Shown piece after piece: positions 51,675-60,149 of a DNA stretch of 64,000 bases; positions within the stretch are counted from its first letter, which is position 1, and every line of letters starts with the position of its first letter. The stretch covers positions 1 through 64,000 of the forward strand of contig JADZCN010000101.1 in the NCBI GenBank assembly GCA_020851565.1, written 5' to 3'. This stretch comes from Acidobacteriota bacterium. Its GTDB lineage: Bacteria > Acidobacteriota > Vicinamibacteria > Vicinamibacterales > UBA2999. The position numbers were made by a program, and so were the translations under genes. The notes beneath the pieces are model-generated. The model was not told the DNA's origin and searched no databases. It saw only the letters and a list, made by a program, of their open reading frames with translations.

Positions 51675-52508
51675 TCATTTCCGCCTGCGGACCTGCGGCG
51701 CCTGCGCCACGCGCGCAAGGGGCAGGTCGAGCCGCGTGGCCCATCGCTCCCACTGATGAGCACTGCGCGTGCGCATCACGTCGGCGAGGGCATGGCCGTC
51801 GGGCAGGCCGAGCGCCTCGTAGAGCCTCTCGCGGAAGTGCGGCTCGAGGGCCGCCACTGCCACGTGCCCGCGCCTGGCCTCGTAGATCCGATAAGTCGGC
51901 AGGCCGCCGCCAAGCGGTCCTCCTTCGGCCGTGACGCCAAAGCGGAGCGGCGAGCCCACCGTGTCGAGTGCCTGAGCGAGGCCGACCTGCGCGTGTGCGG
52001 GCGCGGGTTGCCGGAGCAGGAGCACGGCCGTGCTCACCACGCGCTCGGCGCCGAAGAGATCGGCCAGCAGCGTGCGGGGCAAGGCGTGGCTCGTGAGCCC
52101 GGCGCTGGCCTGGTAGGTGAGATCGTGGCCCGCCCGGCCTGGTTCGCGGGCGTCGCCGACGATGTTCAGCCAGCGGAGGTGGGGGTGCGCGTGCCGCGCG
52201 GCGTCGGCGTCGAGCCCGAGCCTCGCCAGGGCGGCGGGTCGCTGGCTGGCGAGGAACAGGTCCGCCCGGTCGAGCAGGCGCGTCAGACGCGCGCGTCCCT
52301 GCCGCGACTTGAGGTCAATCCGGTGGACCGTGATGTCTCGATGCAGCTCACGGTACCAGGGCAGGCAGAGTGTCCGCAGTGGGTCGCCCCCTGGCGGCTC
52401 GATCTTGATCGCCGTGGCGCCCTCGGCGACCAGACGCGCCAGCGCGACGGGCCCCGGCACGTTCTGGGCGATGCTCACGATGCGCACGCCGTCCAGGGGC
52501 GCCGCCAT
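51675..52508 (-). CDS. Short class III CoA-transferase (CaiB / BaiF family)
   Basis: 277 residues, whereas usual members have around 360-430. The N-terminal CoA-binding part (GVRIVSIAQNVPGP, IKIEPPGGDPLR) is there, as is the catalytic Asp129 in GHDLTYQ. The C-terminal portion is abridged, ending soon after HFRERLYEALGLPD. It may be an enzyme of the short subfamily that includes alpha-methylacyl-CoA racemase-like proteins, or a reduced copy. It is 6 nt after the symporter stop, so it is in the DUF485-ActP transcription unit. Confidence 0.85.
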   Translation of the reverse strand: MAAPLDGVRIVSIAQNVPGPVALARLVAEGATAIKIEPPGGDPLRTLCLPWYRELHRDITVHRIDLKSRQGRARLTRLLDRADLFLASQRPAALARLGLDADAARHAHPHLRWLNIVGDAREPGRAGHDLTYQASAGLTSHALPRTLLADLFGAERVVSTAVLLLRQPAPAHAQVGLAQALDTVGSPLRFGVTAEGGPLGGGLPTYRIYEARRGHVAVAALEPHFRERLYEALGLPDGHALADVMRTRSAHQWERWATRLDLPLARVAQAPQVRRRK

Positions 52509-52514
52509 GACCGC

Positions 52515-54041
52515 CTACTCGCCGAAGTGGATGCGGTGCTCGACCTCCGCGAAGCGCCGGGCGGCCTCGGGCTCGGGCGAGGCGAGCGACACCACGATGC
52601 CGACGAGGAACGAGAGGGGGATGGTGATGATGCCGGGATTTCGCAGCGGGAACCAGGCGCTTTCAGCCTTCAGGATGTCCACCTGGATGGCCGGCGAGAG
52701 ATAGATGAGCGCCAGGGCGGAGACCGTGCCGGCGATCATCGAGAACTGCGCGCCACGCGTGGTGAAGCCGCGCCAGAAGATGGAGAGAATCAGGGCGGGG
52801 AAGTTCGCGCTGGCCGCGATGGCGAACGCCAGGCCCACCATGTACGCGACGTTCTGCCCCTTGAAGGCGATGCCGAGCAGGATGGATGCGATGGCCAGCA
52901 GCACCGTGGACGCGCGCGCCAGCACGAACTGCTCGCGCTCGGTGGCCCGCCCGTGGCGCACGACGCTCACCCAGATGTCGTGCGACAGCGCGGCGGCTCC
53001 CGCGAGGGTCAGCCCGGCGACCACGGCCAGGATGGTGGCGAAGGCGACCGCCGCAATGAAGCCCAGGAACGCCTGCCCGCCCACCACCTCGGCCAGCAGC
53101 GGTGCCGCCATGTTGCCGCCGGCGTCCACGGCGCGAATGGCGTCCTGGCCGACGAGGACCATCGCGCCGAAGCCCAGGATGAACGTCAGCAGGTAGAAGG
53201 CGCCGATGGCGGCCGTGGCCACCGACACCGAAACGCGGGCGGTCTTCGCGTCCGGCACCGTGTAGAAGCGCATCAGGATGTGCGGCAGTCCGGCGGTACC
53301 GAACATGAGGGCGATGCCCAGGGAGATGGCGTCGAGCGGGTCCGACACCAGCCGTCCCGGCGCCAGCACTGCCTCGCCGTACTGCTGGGCCGCCGCGTCG
53401 AAGAGCGCCAGCGGGTTCATCGAGAACTTCACCAGCACCAGCATGGCCAGCAGGAACGCGCCGCCGAGCAGGAGGACGGCCTTCACGATCTGCACCCAGG
53501 TCGTGGCCAGCATGCCGCCGAAGAGCACGTAGCCCAGCATGACAACGCCGACGATGACCACCGCGGTCTCGTACGGCAGGCCGAACAGCAGGCGGATCAG
53601 ATTGCCGGCGCCCACCATCTGCGCGATCAGGTAGAACGCGACGACGGCGAGGCCGCCAATCGCCGAGGCCACGCGCACGGGTGTCTGCTTCAGGCGGAAC
53701 GCGACGACATCGGTGAAGGTGTACTTGCCGAGGTTCCGGAGCGGCTCGGCGATGAGGAACATCACCACGGGCCACCCGACCAGGAACCCGATGGAGTAGA
53801 TGAGGCCGTCGAAGCCCGAGAGCGAGACCAGGCCCGCGATGCCCAGGAAGCTGGCCGCGCTCATGTAGTCGCCGGCCAGCGCGAGCCCGTTCTGCGTGCC
53901 GGTGATGCTGCGCCCGGCGGCGAAGAAGTGCTCGGTGCTCTTCGTCCGCCTCGCGGCCATCCACGTGATGACCAGCGACAGGCCGATGAACAGCACGAAG
54001 CCGCCCATGGCGACGATGTTGGGTTGCGACGCGCCGTTCAC
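52515..54041 (-). CDS. Sodium:solute symporter (ActP-like, acetate/monocarboxylate)
   Basis: 508 residues with about 13 membrane helices. The N-terminal [35 protein letters not shown] region (quoted in parts: [20 protein letters not shown]) is typical of ActP-type permeases. It probably imports acetate or a related short acid. The GTG start at 54041 directly follows the DUF485 stop; an ATG at codon 11 is an alternative. The partner DUF485 (YjcH-like) gene lies next to it as in most ActP operons. Confidence 0.93.
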   Translation of the reverse strand: MNGASQPNIVAMGGFVLFIGLSLVITWMAARRTKSTEHFFAAGRSITGTQNGLALAGDYMSAASFLGIAGLVSLSGFDGLIYSIGFLVGWPVVMFLIAEPLRNLGKYTFTDVVAFRLKQTPVRVASAIGGLAVVAFYLIAQMVGAGNLIRLLFGLPYETAVVIVGVVMLGYVLFGGMLATTWVQIVKAVLLLGGAFLLAMLVLVKFSMNPLALFDAAAQQYGEAVLAPGRLVSDPLDAISLGIALMFGTAGLPHILMRFYTVPDAKTARVSVSVATAAIGAFYLLTFILGFGAMVLVGQDAIRAVDAGGNMAAPLLAEVVGGQAFLGFIAAVAFATILAVVAGLTLAGAAALSHDIWVSVVRHGRATEREQFVLARASTVLLAIASILLGIAFKGQNVAYMVGLAFAIAASANFPALILSIFWRGFTTRGAQFSMIAGTVSALALIYLSPAIQVDILKAESAWFPLRNPGIITIPLSFLVGIVVSLASPEPEAARRFAEVEHRIHFGE

Positions 54042-54326
54042 CTAGATGTCCGACTGGCGCCGGAGTGCGGCGAGGGCTGTGTCGTAGTGGCGGTTGGCCC
54101 AGCGCACGTAGACGAGAATGAGCAGCCAGGCGGCGAGGATGACGAGCACGCCCAGGAGGATGCCCAGCGAGAGGCCGGGCGCGATGCGCGTGGCCAGCAG
54201 CGGCTTCGCGTACGCAATGAGCAGGATGAAGCCGACATAGATGGCGGTCATGGCCGCCGTCAGGCCGATGGCGATGCGCCAACGGGCGGCGTCGAGGGCA
54301 CGAAGCTGTTCGGGGACCGGTGGCAC
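54042..54326 (-). CDS. DUF485 (YjcH-like) membrane protein
   Basis: 94 residues with two membrane helices (about 18-38 and 50-72) and a charged C-terminus (YVRWANRHYD). This is the usual small partner of ActP symporters. The GTG start follows a complete promoter by 8 nt. The stop TAG touches the GTG start of the symporter, so translation is coupled. Confidence 0.9.
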   Translation of the reverse strand: MPPVPEQLRALDAARWRIAIGLTAAMTAIYVGFILLIAYAKPLLATRIAPGLSLGILLGVLVILAAWLLILVYVRWANRHYDTALAALRRQSDI

Positions 54327-54334
54327 CGGGCGGC

Positions 54335-54362
54335 ATCATATCCCAAGTGCGGGCCGCATCAA
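54335..54362 (-). promoter_or_regulatory. Two-box promoter TTGATG - 16 nt - TATGAT with leaderless spacing
   Basis: On the minus strand TTGATG (54362-54357) and TATGAT (54340-54335) have 16-nt spacing; TATGAT ends 8 nt before the GTG at 54326. It is the best example of a leaderless-type promoter having a recognisable -35 box. Confidence 0.6.
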
Positions 54363-54384
54363 GCCGGGTTGGCTCGGCAAGGGC

Positions 54385-54891
54385 TCACTTTGCTGCCGGT
54401 GGAACCTCGAGCGTGACGTGAAAGACCCAGGCGCCCTCGCCGGCGGTGCTGCGCACGGTCGCCGAGAGCGGGACCACCTTGTGGCCCTCGGGATAGGAAT
54501 CGGTCCACGGGACGAACGGCAGCGTCACGCGCTGGGCCTCGCCGCCGCGGGGCTCGATGATGAGTTGGAAGAACCCGGCCCGCTCGTACGCTGGCAGCCA
54601 CAGGCCGACCGCCACGCGAGGGGCGGGGCCCGAGTCCAGGACCATCCTGGTCTCCACCGACCGATACTCGCCGCGATAGGGCGCCCCGGGAGCCGCGGTT
54701 CCAGCGGTCCGGCGCGCCCATTCCTCCGAGCGCCCCATCGTGTGGTCGAAGATGCCGACTTCGACGGGAGGCGGCCCGAGCCGGCCCGAGGGATCCGCGA
54801 TCGCCATCTCGAACGTGTGGACGAAGACGCCGGTCCCGCAGGACGAGACCACCAGGTGCACGAGGACGAGGGACAGCAGCCGGGCGCGCAT
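54385..54891 (-). CDS. Lipoprotein of unknown function
   Basis: 168 residues. The lipobox VVSSC (Cys18) follows a short hydrophobic signal. The mature part is beta-rich, with TRMVLDSGPAPRVAVGLWL, FFQLIIEPRGG and a C-terminal AWVFHVTLEV. No family recognised. It lies between the DUF485 gene and the divergent amidohydrolase, with an 86-nt gap upstream. Confidence 0.75.
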   Translation of the reverse strand: MRARLLSLVLVHLVVSSCGTGVFVHTFEMAIADPSGRLGPPPVEVGIFDHTMGRSEEWARRTAGTAAPGAPYRGEYRSVETRMVLDSGPAPRVAVGLWLPAYERAGFFQLIIEPRGGEAQRVTLPFVPWTDSYPEGHKVVPLSATVRSTAGEGAWVFHVTLEVPPAAK

Positions 54892-54977
54892 GCGGAATCA
54901 CCTTTACCACACCGGCGTGGATGTCCCCGGCGTCCGGAGACGCAGACTCCCGCACTATGATGGCAGCGGAGGGAAAC

Positions 54978-56216
54978 ATGAAGGCGATGGGCGCATGCGC
55001 CGCGGGTCTCGCGGCGATCTTCGCGGTTTCGGGTCACCTCGTTGCTCAGCGAGGCGCTGCCGCCGAGCGGCTGGCCCTCGTCAACGCCACCGTCGTCAAC
55101 GTGGCGACGGGCACGCTGCAGGACGGGCAGACCATTGTCCTCGACGCCGGGCGGATCGCGTCGCTGGGGCCGGGCCCGGCGCCGCCGGGCGTACGGGCGA
55201 TCGACATCCGGAACCGGTGGGTGGTGCCAGGCCTGATTGACGCGCACGTGCACATCGGCAGCGTCCAGCAGATGCGCGCGGCGCTGCAGTCCGGCGTCAC
55301 GACGGTGCGAAGCGCCGGGGTCTCCCACTACGTGGATGTGGGCCTCCGGGAGCTGGTGAAGCAAGGGCACCTGGCCGGCCCGGACATGCTGGCCGCGGGC
55401 TATCACGTGCGCACGATGCCCGCGCCCGAGCTGTTCCTCTCCGATCCGGAACTGGGCGACCTGATGGGCGGCGTCACCTCCGTCGATGGGCTGCGCCGCG
55501 TCGTCCGGGCGAACCTGGCGCACGGGGTGGACTGGATCAAGGTGAACGCGACGGAGCGGGCGGGCACGCCCGACACGGACCCGCGGAAGCAGATGTTCAG
55601 CGCCGCCGAGCTCGAGGTCATCGTTGGCGAGGCTGCGCTCAAGAGCATTCCGGTGCAGGCGCACGCGCACGGGGCGGAAGGGGCCGACGCAGCGGTGAAG
55701 GCCGGCGTCCGCAGCATCGAGCATGGCACCTACCTGACCGACGCGACCCTGAAGCTGATGGCGGCCCAGGGCACCTTCTTCGTGCCGACGGCGGACATCG
55801 TAACCGACCTGGCCGAGCCCGGCGGCGACTACGACGATGCCGCGCTGCAGCGGCGAGGCCAGATGATGCTGCCCATCCTGAAGGCGGCCGTCGGCCGTGC
55901 GAAGGCCTTCGGGGTGAAGATCGCGGCGGGCTCGGACACGGGCTATGGGCCGCGCAGCGTGACGACGCTCGCCCGGGAGGTCGTCGCCCTGTCGGACGCA
56001 GGCCTGACGCCGCTGGAGGCGCTGCAGTCCGCGACGGTGCGCAACGCCGAGCTGCTGCAGCGCGAGAAGCAGGTGGGCCAGCTCGCGCCGGGCCTCGAGG
56101 CCGACGTGCTGGTCGTGGCCGAGAACCCGTTGCAGAATATTCGTGCGCTGCTCGACCCGCTGGTGGTGATCAGCAACGGTCGCGTGGCGCTCGACAGGCT
56201 GAATTTCGGCAAGTAA
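54978..56216 (+). CDS. Secreted amidohydrolase family protein
   Basis: 412 residues with a signal peptide (about 1-23). The first metal motif is HVH (His90, His92 in DAHVHIGS), followed by HAHGAEG, SIEHGTYL and SDTGYGP, matching the imidazolonepropionase/Xaa-Pro-type amidohydrolases. It hydrolyses a C-N or related bond; the substrate is unknown. GGAGGG sits 4 nt before the ATG at 54978, which is preferred over two upstream ATGs that would ruin the signal peptide. A TATGAT lies 16 nt before it. Confidence 0.9.
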   Translation: MKAMGACAAGLAAIFAVSGHLVAQRGAAAERLALVNATVVNVATGTLQDGQTIVLDAGRIASLGPGPAPPGVRAIDIRNRWVVPGLIDAHVHIGSVQQMRAALQSGVTTVRSAGVSHYVDVGLRELVKQGHLAGPDMLAAGYHVRTMPAPELFLSDPELGDLMGGVTSVDGLRRVVRANLAHGVDWIKVNATERAGTPDTDPRKQMFSAAELEVIVGEAALKSIPVQAHAHGAEGADAAVKAGVRSIEHGTYLTDATLKLMAAQGTFFVPTADIVTDLAEPGGDYDDAALQRRGQMMLPILKAAVGRAKAFGVKIAAGSDTGYGPRSVTTLAREVVALSDAGLTPLEALQSATVRNAELLQREKQVGQLAPGLEADVLVVAENPLQNIRALLDPLVVISNGRVALDRLNFGK

Positions 56217-56241
56217 ATCGTGGATATCTGGAGCAGAACTC

Positions 56242-57549
56242 ATGACCGGTGAGCAGATGGTGGCGCTGACCAAGCGCCACACGTTGTACGAGTGGTCGGC
56301 GCAGGCTCACGTGGACCCGATTCCCGTGGCGGGCGCGAAGGGCGTTCATTTCTGGACGCCTGAAGGCAAGCGCTACATCGACTTCAACAGCCAGCTGATG
56401 TGCGTCAACACCGGGCACGGCGACCCGCGCATCATCAAGGCCATCCAGGACCAGGCGGCGACGCTGGCGTACGCCAACCCGTTCATGGCCACCGAGGCGC
56501 GCGCGAGGCTGGGCGAGAAGCTCGCGGCCATTACGCCGGGCGACATCGACGTCTTCTTCTTCACCAACGGCGGCGCCGAGGCAAACGAGAACGCGATACG
56601 CATCGCGCGCCTCGTGACCGGGCGCCACAAGATCCTGGCCCGCTACCGGTCCTATCACGGCGGCACGGCCGGCAGCCTCACCATGACAGGCGACCCACGC
56701 CGCTGGGCGATGGAGCCGGGCATGCCCGGCATCATCCACGTGCCGCACCCCTACCACGGGATTCAGCGCGGCACCGACAGCGCCGCCGACGCCCTGGCCC
56801 AGCTCGAGGAGATCATCATGCTCGAGGGCCCGCACACCATCGCGGGCTTCATCATGGAGACGGTGACCGGCACCAACGGCATCCTCGTGCCGCCGGACGG
56901 CTACCTGGAAGGCGTGCGCGCGCTCTGCGACAGGCATGGCATCCTGCTCATCTGCGACGAGGTGATGTCGGGCTTCGGCCGGACCGGCGCGTGGTTCGCC
57001 GTGGATCACTGGAAGGTCGTCCCCGACATCCTGACGATGGCGAAGGGGCTGACGAGCGCGTACGTGCCGCTCGGAGCCGTGGGCATCCGGCGGTCCATCG
57101 CGGATCACTTCCAGCAGAAGGTCTTCTACGGCGGCCTCACCTACAACAGCCATCCGCTCGGCTGCGCCACGGCGCTGGCCACCATCAAGGTGTACGAGGA
57201 GGACAACCTCATCGCGCGCGCGCGCGACATGGGGAAGGTCATGCGGGCCCTCATGGACGAGCTCGCGCACAAGCACCCGTGCGTGGGCGAGGCGCGGAGC
57301 ATCGGCCTCTTCGGCATCGTCGAGCTCGTGCGGAACCGCGAGACGCGCGAGCCGCTGGCGCCGTTCAACGGCACATCGCCCGAGATGCAGGCCCTCGGGA
57401 AGTTCTTCCGCGAGAAGGGGCTCTACACCTTCGTGCGGTGGAACACGTTCTTCACGAACCCGCCGCTGTGCATCACCGAGGCCGAGCTGCGCGAGGCGTT
57501 CGCCATCATCGACGAGGGCCTGGCCCTGACCGACGCCGCGATCGCGTGA
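56242..57549 (+). CDS. Class III PLP aminotransferase
   Basis: 435 residues. The PLP lysine is Lys268 (MAKGLTSAYVPLGA); FFFTNGGAEANENAIRIAR is the cofactor phosphate region and ICDEVMSGFGRTG the ring-holding Asp. The order fits omega-amino acid, taurine or beta-alanine:pyruvate transaminases. GGAG lies about 10 nt upstream of the ATG. It follows the amidohydrolase by 25 nt and overlaps or abuts the YpdA-type reductase gene, so the three may form an operon. Confidence 0.92.
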   Translation: MTGEQMVALTKRHTLYEWSAQAHVDPIPVAGAKGVHFWTPEGKRYIDFNSQLMCVNTGHGDPRIIKAIQDQAATLAYANPFMATEARARLGEKLAAITPGDIDVFFFTNGGAEANENAIRIARLVTGRHKILARYRSYHGGTAGSLTMTGDPRRWAMEPGMPGIIHVPHPYHGIQRGTDSAADALAQLEEIIMLEGPHTIAGFIMETVTGTNGILVPPDGYLEGVRALCDRHGILLICDEVMSGFGRTGAWFAVDHWKVVPDILTMAKGLTSAYVPLGAVGIRRSIADHFQQKVFYGGLTYNSHPLGCATALATIKVYEEDNLIARARDMGKVMRALMDELAHKHPCVGEARSIGLFGIVELVRNRETREPLAPFNGTSPEMQALGKFFREKGLYTFVRWNTFFTNPPLCITEAELREAFAIIDEGLALTDAAIA

Positions 57550-57551
57550 GC

Positions 57552-58562
57552 ATGTCCGTTCGGGATGTCCTCATCGTGGGGGCCGGGCCGGCTGGCCTGG
57601 CCACCGCCATTGCCGCCCGGCACCATGGCCTGGACTACCTGGTGATCGAGAAGGGAACGGTGGCCGAGGCCATCTACCGCTTCCCGACGCACATGGTGTT
57701 CTTCACCACGCCCGAGCTGCTGGAGATCGGGAACCTGCCCCTGACCACGCCGTACGAGAAGCCCACGCGCCTCGAGGCTCTCCGCTACTACCGCAAGGTC
57801 GTGGACACCTACCAGCTGCAGGTGGCAATGCACGAGGAGGTGACGGCGGTGACGGCGACCGGCGACGGCGACCGCCGGGTGTTCGAGGTGGAGTCGCGTT
57901 CGGCGCGGGGCCACGTCCGCGTGCGCGAGGCCCGCGCCGTCGTGCTGGCGATGGGTTACTACGGCCGGCCGAACATGCTGAACGTGCCGGGCGAGGACCT
58001 GCCGCACGTGTCGCACTACTACCAGGAAGCGCATCCGTTCTACCGGCAGCGTGTCGTGATCGTCGGCGGGAAGAACTCCGCGTGCGAAGCCGCGCTCGAG
58101 CTGCATCGTGCCGGCGCGCACGTCACGCTCGTCCACCGCGGCGAGGCGCTGGGCGAGTCGGTGAAGTACTGGGTGAAGCCCGACATCGAGAACCGGATCA
58201 AGGAAGGCTCGATTGCCGCGCGCTTCGCGACCGAGGTGGTGGAGATTCGGCCGACACACGTCGTGGTGCGCCGCACGGGCCAGCTGGAGACCGACACGGT
58301 GCCGGCCGATGGCGTGCTGCTGCTGACCGGCTACCAGGCCGATCACGACTTCCTGCGGCGCGCCGGCGTCGAGATCGATGCGGAGACGATGATCCCGCGC
58401 CACCATGCCGAGACGTTCGAAACGAACGTCCCGGGCCTGTTCATCACGGGGGGGCAGCTGGCCGGCCGGCGCACCGGGACCATCTTCATCGAGAACGGCC
58501 GGTTCCACGGCGAGCGGGTCGCACAGGTGCTCGCGGCGCGCCTCAGGACGGCAGGCCGCTGA
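57552..58562 (+). CDS. YpdA-family FAD/NAD(P)-binding reductase (putative bacillithiol disulfide reductase)
   Basis: 336 residues. A Rossmann GAGPAGLATA (about residues 10-19) is followed by THMVFFTTPELLEIG, a segment typical of YpdA/Bdr; the second dinucleotide site is VIVGGKNSACEAALEL. Family members reduce bacillithiol disulfide with NADPH and have no CxxC redox pair, as here. A GTG at 57546 would give a 4-nt overlap with the aminotransferase stop (GTGA); ATG 57552 is two codons in. Bacillithiol synthesis genes are not in the window. Confidence 0.88.
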   Translation: MSVRDVLIVGAGPAGLATAIAARHHGLDYLVIEKGTVAEAIYRFPTHMVFFTTPELLEIGNLPLTTPYEKPTRLEALRYYRKVVDTYQLQVAMHEEVTAVTATGDGDRRVFEVESRSARGHVRVREARAVVLAMGYYGRPNMLNVPGEDLPHVSHYYQEAHPFYRQRVVIVGGKNSACEAALELHRAGAHVTLVHRGEALGESVKYWVKPDIENRIKEGSIAARFATEVVEIRPTHVVVRRTGQLETDTVPADGVLLLTGYQADHDFLRRAGVEIDAETMIPRHHAETFETNVPGLFITGGQLAGRRTGTIFIENGRFHGERVAQVLAARLRTAGR

Positions 58563-58852
58563 CCCTCCGCGGCCGGCTGTCCATTGGCGATTGCCGATTG
58601 GTGATTGAGCGATTCATTGGGCGATTGAGCGATTGGGGCATTGGGCATTCGGGGATTGAGGCATTGGCGCATCGCCGATTGACCGATTCGTGGCGGCGCG
58701 GCGCCCGGGCACATTCGACGAGGCGATCAATGCCCCAATTCCCACTCACGCAATCACCGAATTCGAATGCCCGATGCCCCAATCGCCCAATCGCCCAATG
58801 AATCGCCGGATCGGCAATCGGCAATCATCAATGGACAGCCGGCCCCCAGGCC
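58563..58852. repeat. 81-bp imperfect inverted repeat filling a convergent gap
   Basis: Arms at 58571-58651 and 58764-58844 match as inverted copies at 72 of 81 positions with no gaps, around a 112-nt spacer. The arms are themselves made of GCGATTG-type phrases. The gap lies between the reductase and ilvE stops, so the element may serve as a two-way terminator or be a small mobile or extragenic palindrome. No open frame looks real. Confidence 0.85.
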
Positions 58853-59920
58853 CTACACCGCGAGCAGCCAGCCGTGCCGGTCTGCCACCGCACCCGTGCG
58901 GATGGCGTCCAGCTCGGCGCCGACGCGGCCCAGCGGCGACTCCGGGGTCACGGCCGGCACTGTAATTTCGCGGTCCTTGTGGCGAAGGCGACCGAGCGGC
59001 GCGATGGTCGCCGCCGTGCCCACGCCTGCGGCGCCCTGCAGCCGGCCGGCGGCGTGCGCCTCGAACACCTCGTCGATGGCGATGCGGCGCTCGGCGACGG
59101 GTATGCCCATTTCGCGCAGCAGCGTCAACACGGAGTCACGGGTGATGCCCGGCAGGATGGTGCCCCCGAGGGGTGGCGTCACCACGGTGCCGTCGATCAC
59201 GAACACCACGTTCATCAGCCCCGCCTCTTCCACGTAGCGGCGCTCGATGCCGTCAAGCCAGAGGACGTTGTGGAAGCCCTTCTTCTGCGCTTCGAGCGCG
59301 GCCAGCATGCCGCCCGCATAGTTTCCGCCGCACTTCGCCGCGCCGGTGCCGCCCGGGAAGGCTCGAACGTAGGTGTCCTCGGCGATGAGGTCCACGGCGC
59401 CCGAGAAGTACGGTCCGCTCGGGCAGGTTTCGATGACGAAGCGGTAGGTGTCCGAGGGCCGCACGCCGAGCGGCTCCCCCGTGGCGAACATCACCGGGCG
59501 GATGTAGAGCGCGCTCCCGGGCTTCGCCGGGATCCACTGCCGATCCACGCGCACCAGCGCGGCTGTGCCCTCGATGAAGATGGAGGCCGGGATCTCGGGC
59601 ATCGCCATCCGCTGGCACGAGCGGTTCATCCGGGCGTGGTTGGCATCCGGGCGGAAGAGCACGGCTCGGCCCTCGGAGCGAGGGAAAGCCTTGAAGCCCT
59701 CGAAGATCCCCTGGCCGTAGTGCGCCACGCTCGGGGCTGGCGGCAGGTGCATCGGGCCGTAGGGCACGATCGCCGGGTCGCCCCAGGCCCCGTCCTTGTA
59801 CTCCGCCACGAGCACGTGGTCGCTGAACACGGCGCCAAAGGCCGCCGAGTCGCGCAGCTGCTCCGAGAAGCGCGGGGTCGTCGTGCGGGTGACGGGAATG
59901 GACGCAGCGGTGGTGGACAC
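58853..59920 (-). CDS. ilvE: Branched-chain amino acid aminotransferase
   Basis: 355 residues, fold-type IV. The PLP lysine is Lys196 in GGTGAAKCGGNY, and GQGIFEGFKAF at the front and LPGITRDSVL later are typical of the group with ~350-residue members. It makes or breaks down Val, Leu and Ile. GGAGG lies about 6 nt before the GTG at 59920, and a TATACT (59962-59967) about 41 nt upstream gives a normal leader. Confidence 0.94.
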   Translation of the reverse strand: MSTTAASIPVTRTTTPRFSEQLRDSAAFGAVFSDHVLVAEYKDGAWGDPAIVPYGPMHLPPAPSVAHYGQGIFEGFKAFPRSEGRAVLFRPDANHARMNRSCQRMAMPEIPASIFIEGTAALVRVDRQWIPAKPGSALYIRPVMFATGEPLGVRPSDTYRFVIETCPSGPYFSGAVDLIAEDTYVRAFPGGTGAAKCGGNYAGGMLAALEAQKKGFHNVLWLDGIERRYVEEAGLMNVVFVIDGTVVTPPLGGTILPGITRDSVLTLLREMGIPVAERRIAIDEVFEAHAAGRLQGAAGVGTAATIAPLGRLRHKDREITVPAVTPESPLGRVGAELDAIRTGAVADRHGWLLAV

Positions 59921-59961
59921 GGGAACCTCCGGGAAGACAGGCAGCTCTCAGGTTACGGCTA

Positions 59962-59967
59962 AGTATA
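59962..59967 (-). promoter_or_regulatory. -10 (TATACT) for ilvE, leadered
   Basis: TATACT on the minus strand lies 41 nt before the GTG start; a GGAGG ribosome site is in between. No -35 is clear. This contrasts with the leaderless group. Confidence 0.5.
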
Positions 59968-59980
59968 GCTTCGGGGCCTC

Positions 59981-60148
59981 GCGGCTTTGCCGCTCGGCCG
60001 GCCCGTGGCAGGGCCTGCGGTGGGCCTCCGGCGGGGCAGGCCTTCGGTCCTCAGGCCGCCCTTCGCTCGGTGGGGGACGAACGCGCTTTCATACGCACGC
60101 CGAGCGTGCGCCTACGGGCCGAAGGCGCGCCACCGCCGCGAAGCGGCG
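59981..60148. repeat. Array of tight 3-nt-loop hairpins between ilvE and the PhzF gene
   Basis: GCGGC-TTT-GCCGC (59981-59993), a 7-bp stem with CGA loop (60094-60110) and CGCCGC-GAA-GCGGCG (60134-60148) lie in one 229-bp gap. The last one is only 1 nt past the PhzF stop. Further GGCC/CCTCC-type phrases occur between them. They look like extragenic palindromes and may end transcription of the PhzF gene. Confidence 0.6.
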
Positions 60149-60149
60149 C

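Noticed and set aside
58571-58844. Possible insertion sequence
   Set aside because: Arms resemble terminal inverted repeats, but no transposase frame lies between them and no target duplication was seen. It is kept as an inverted repeat.
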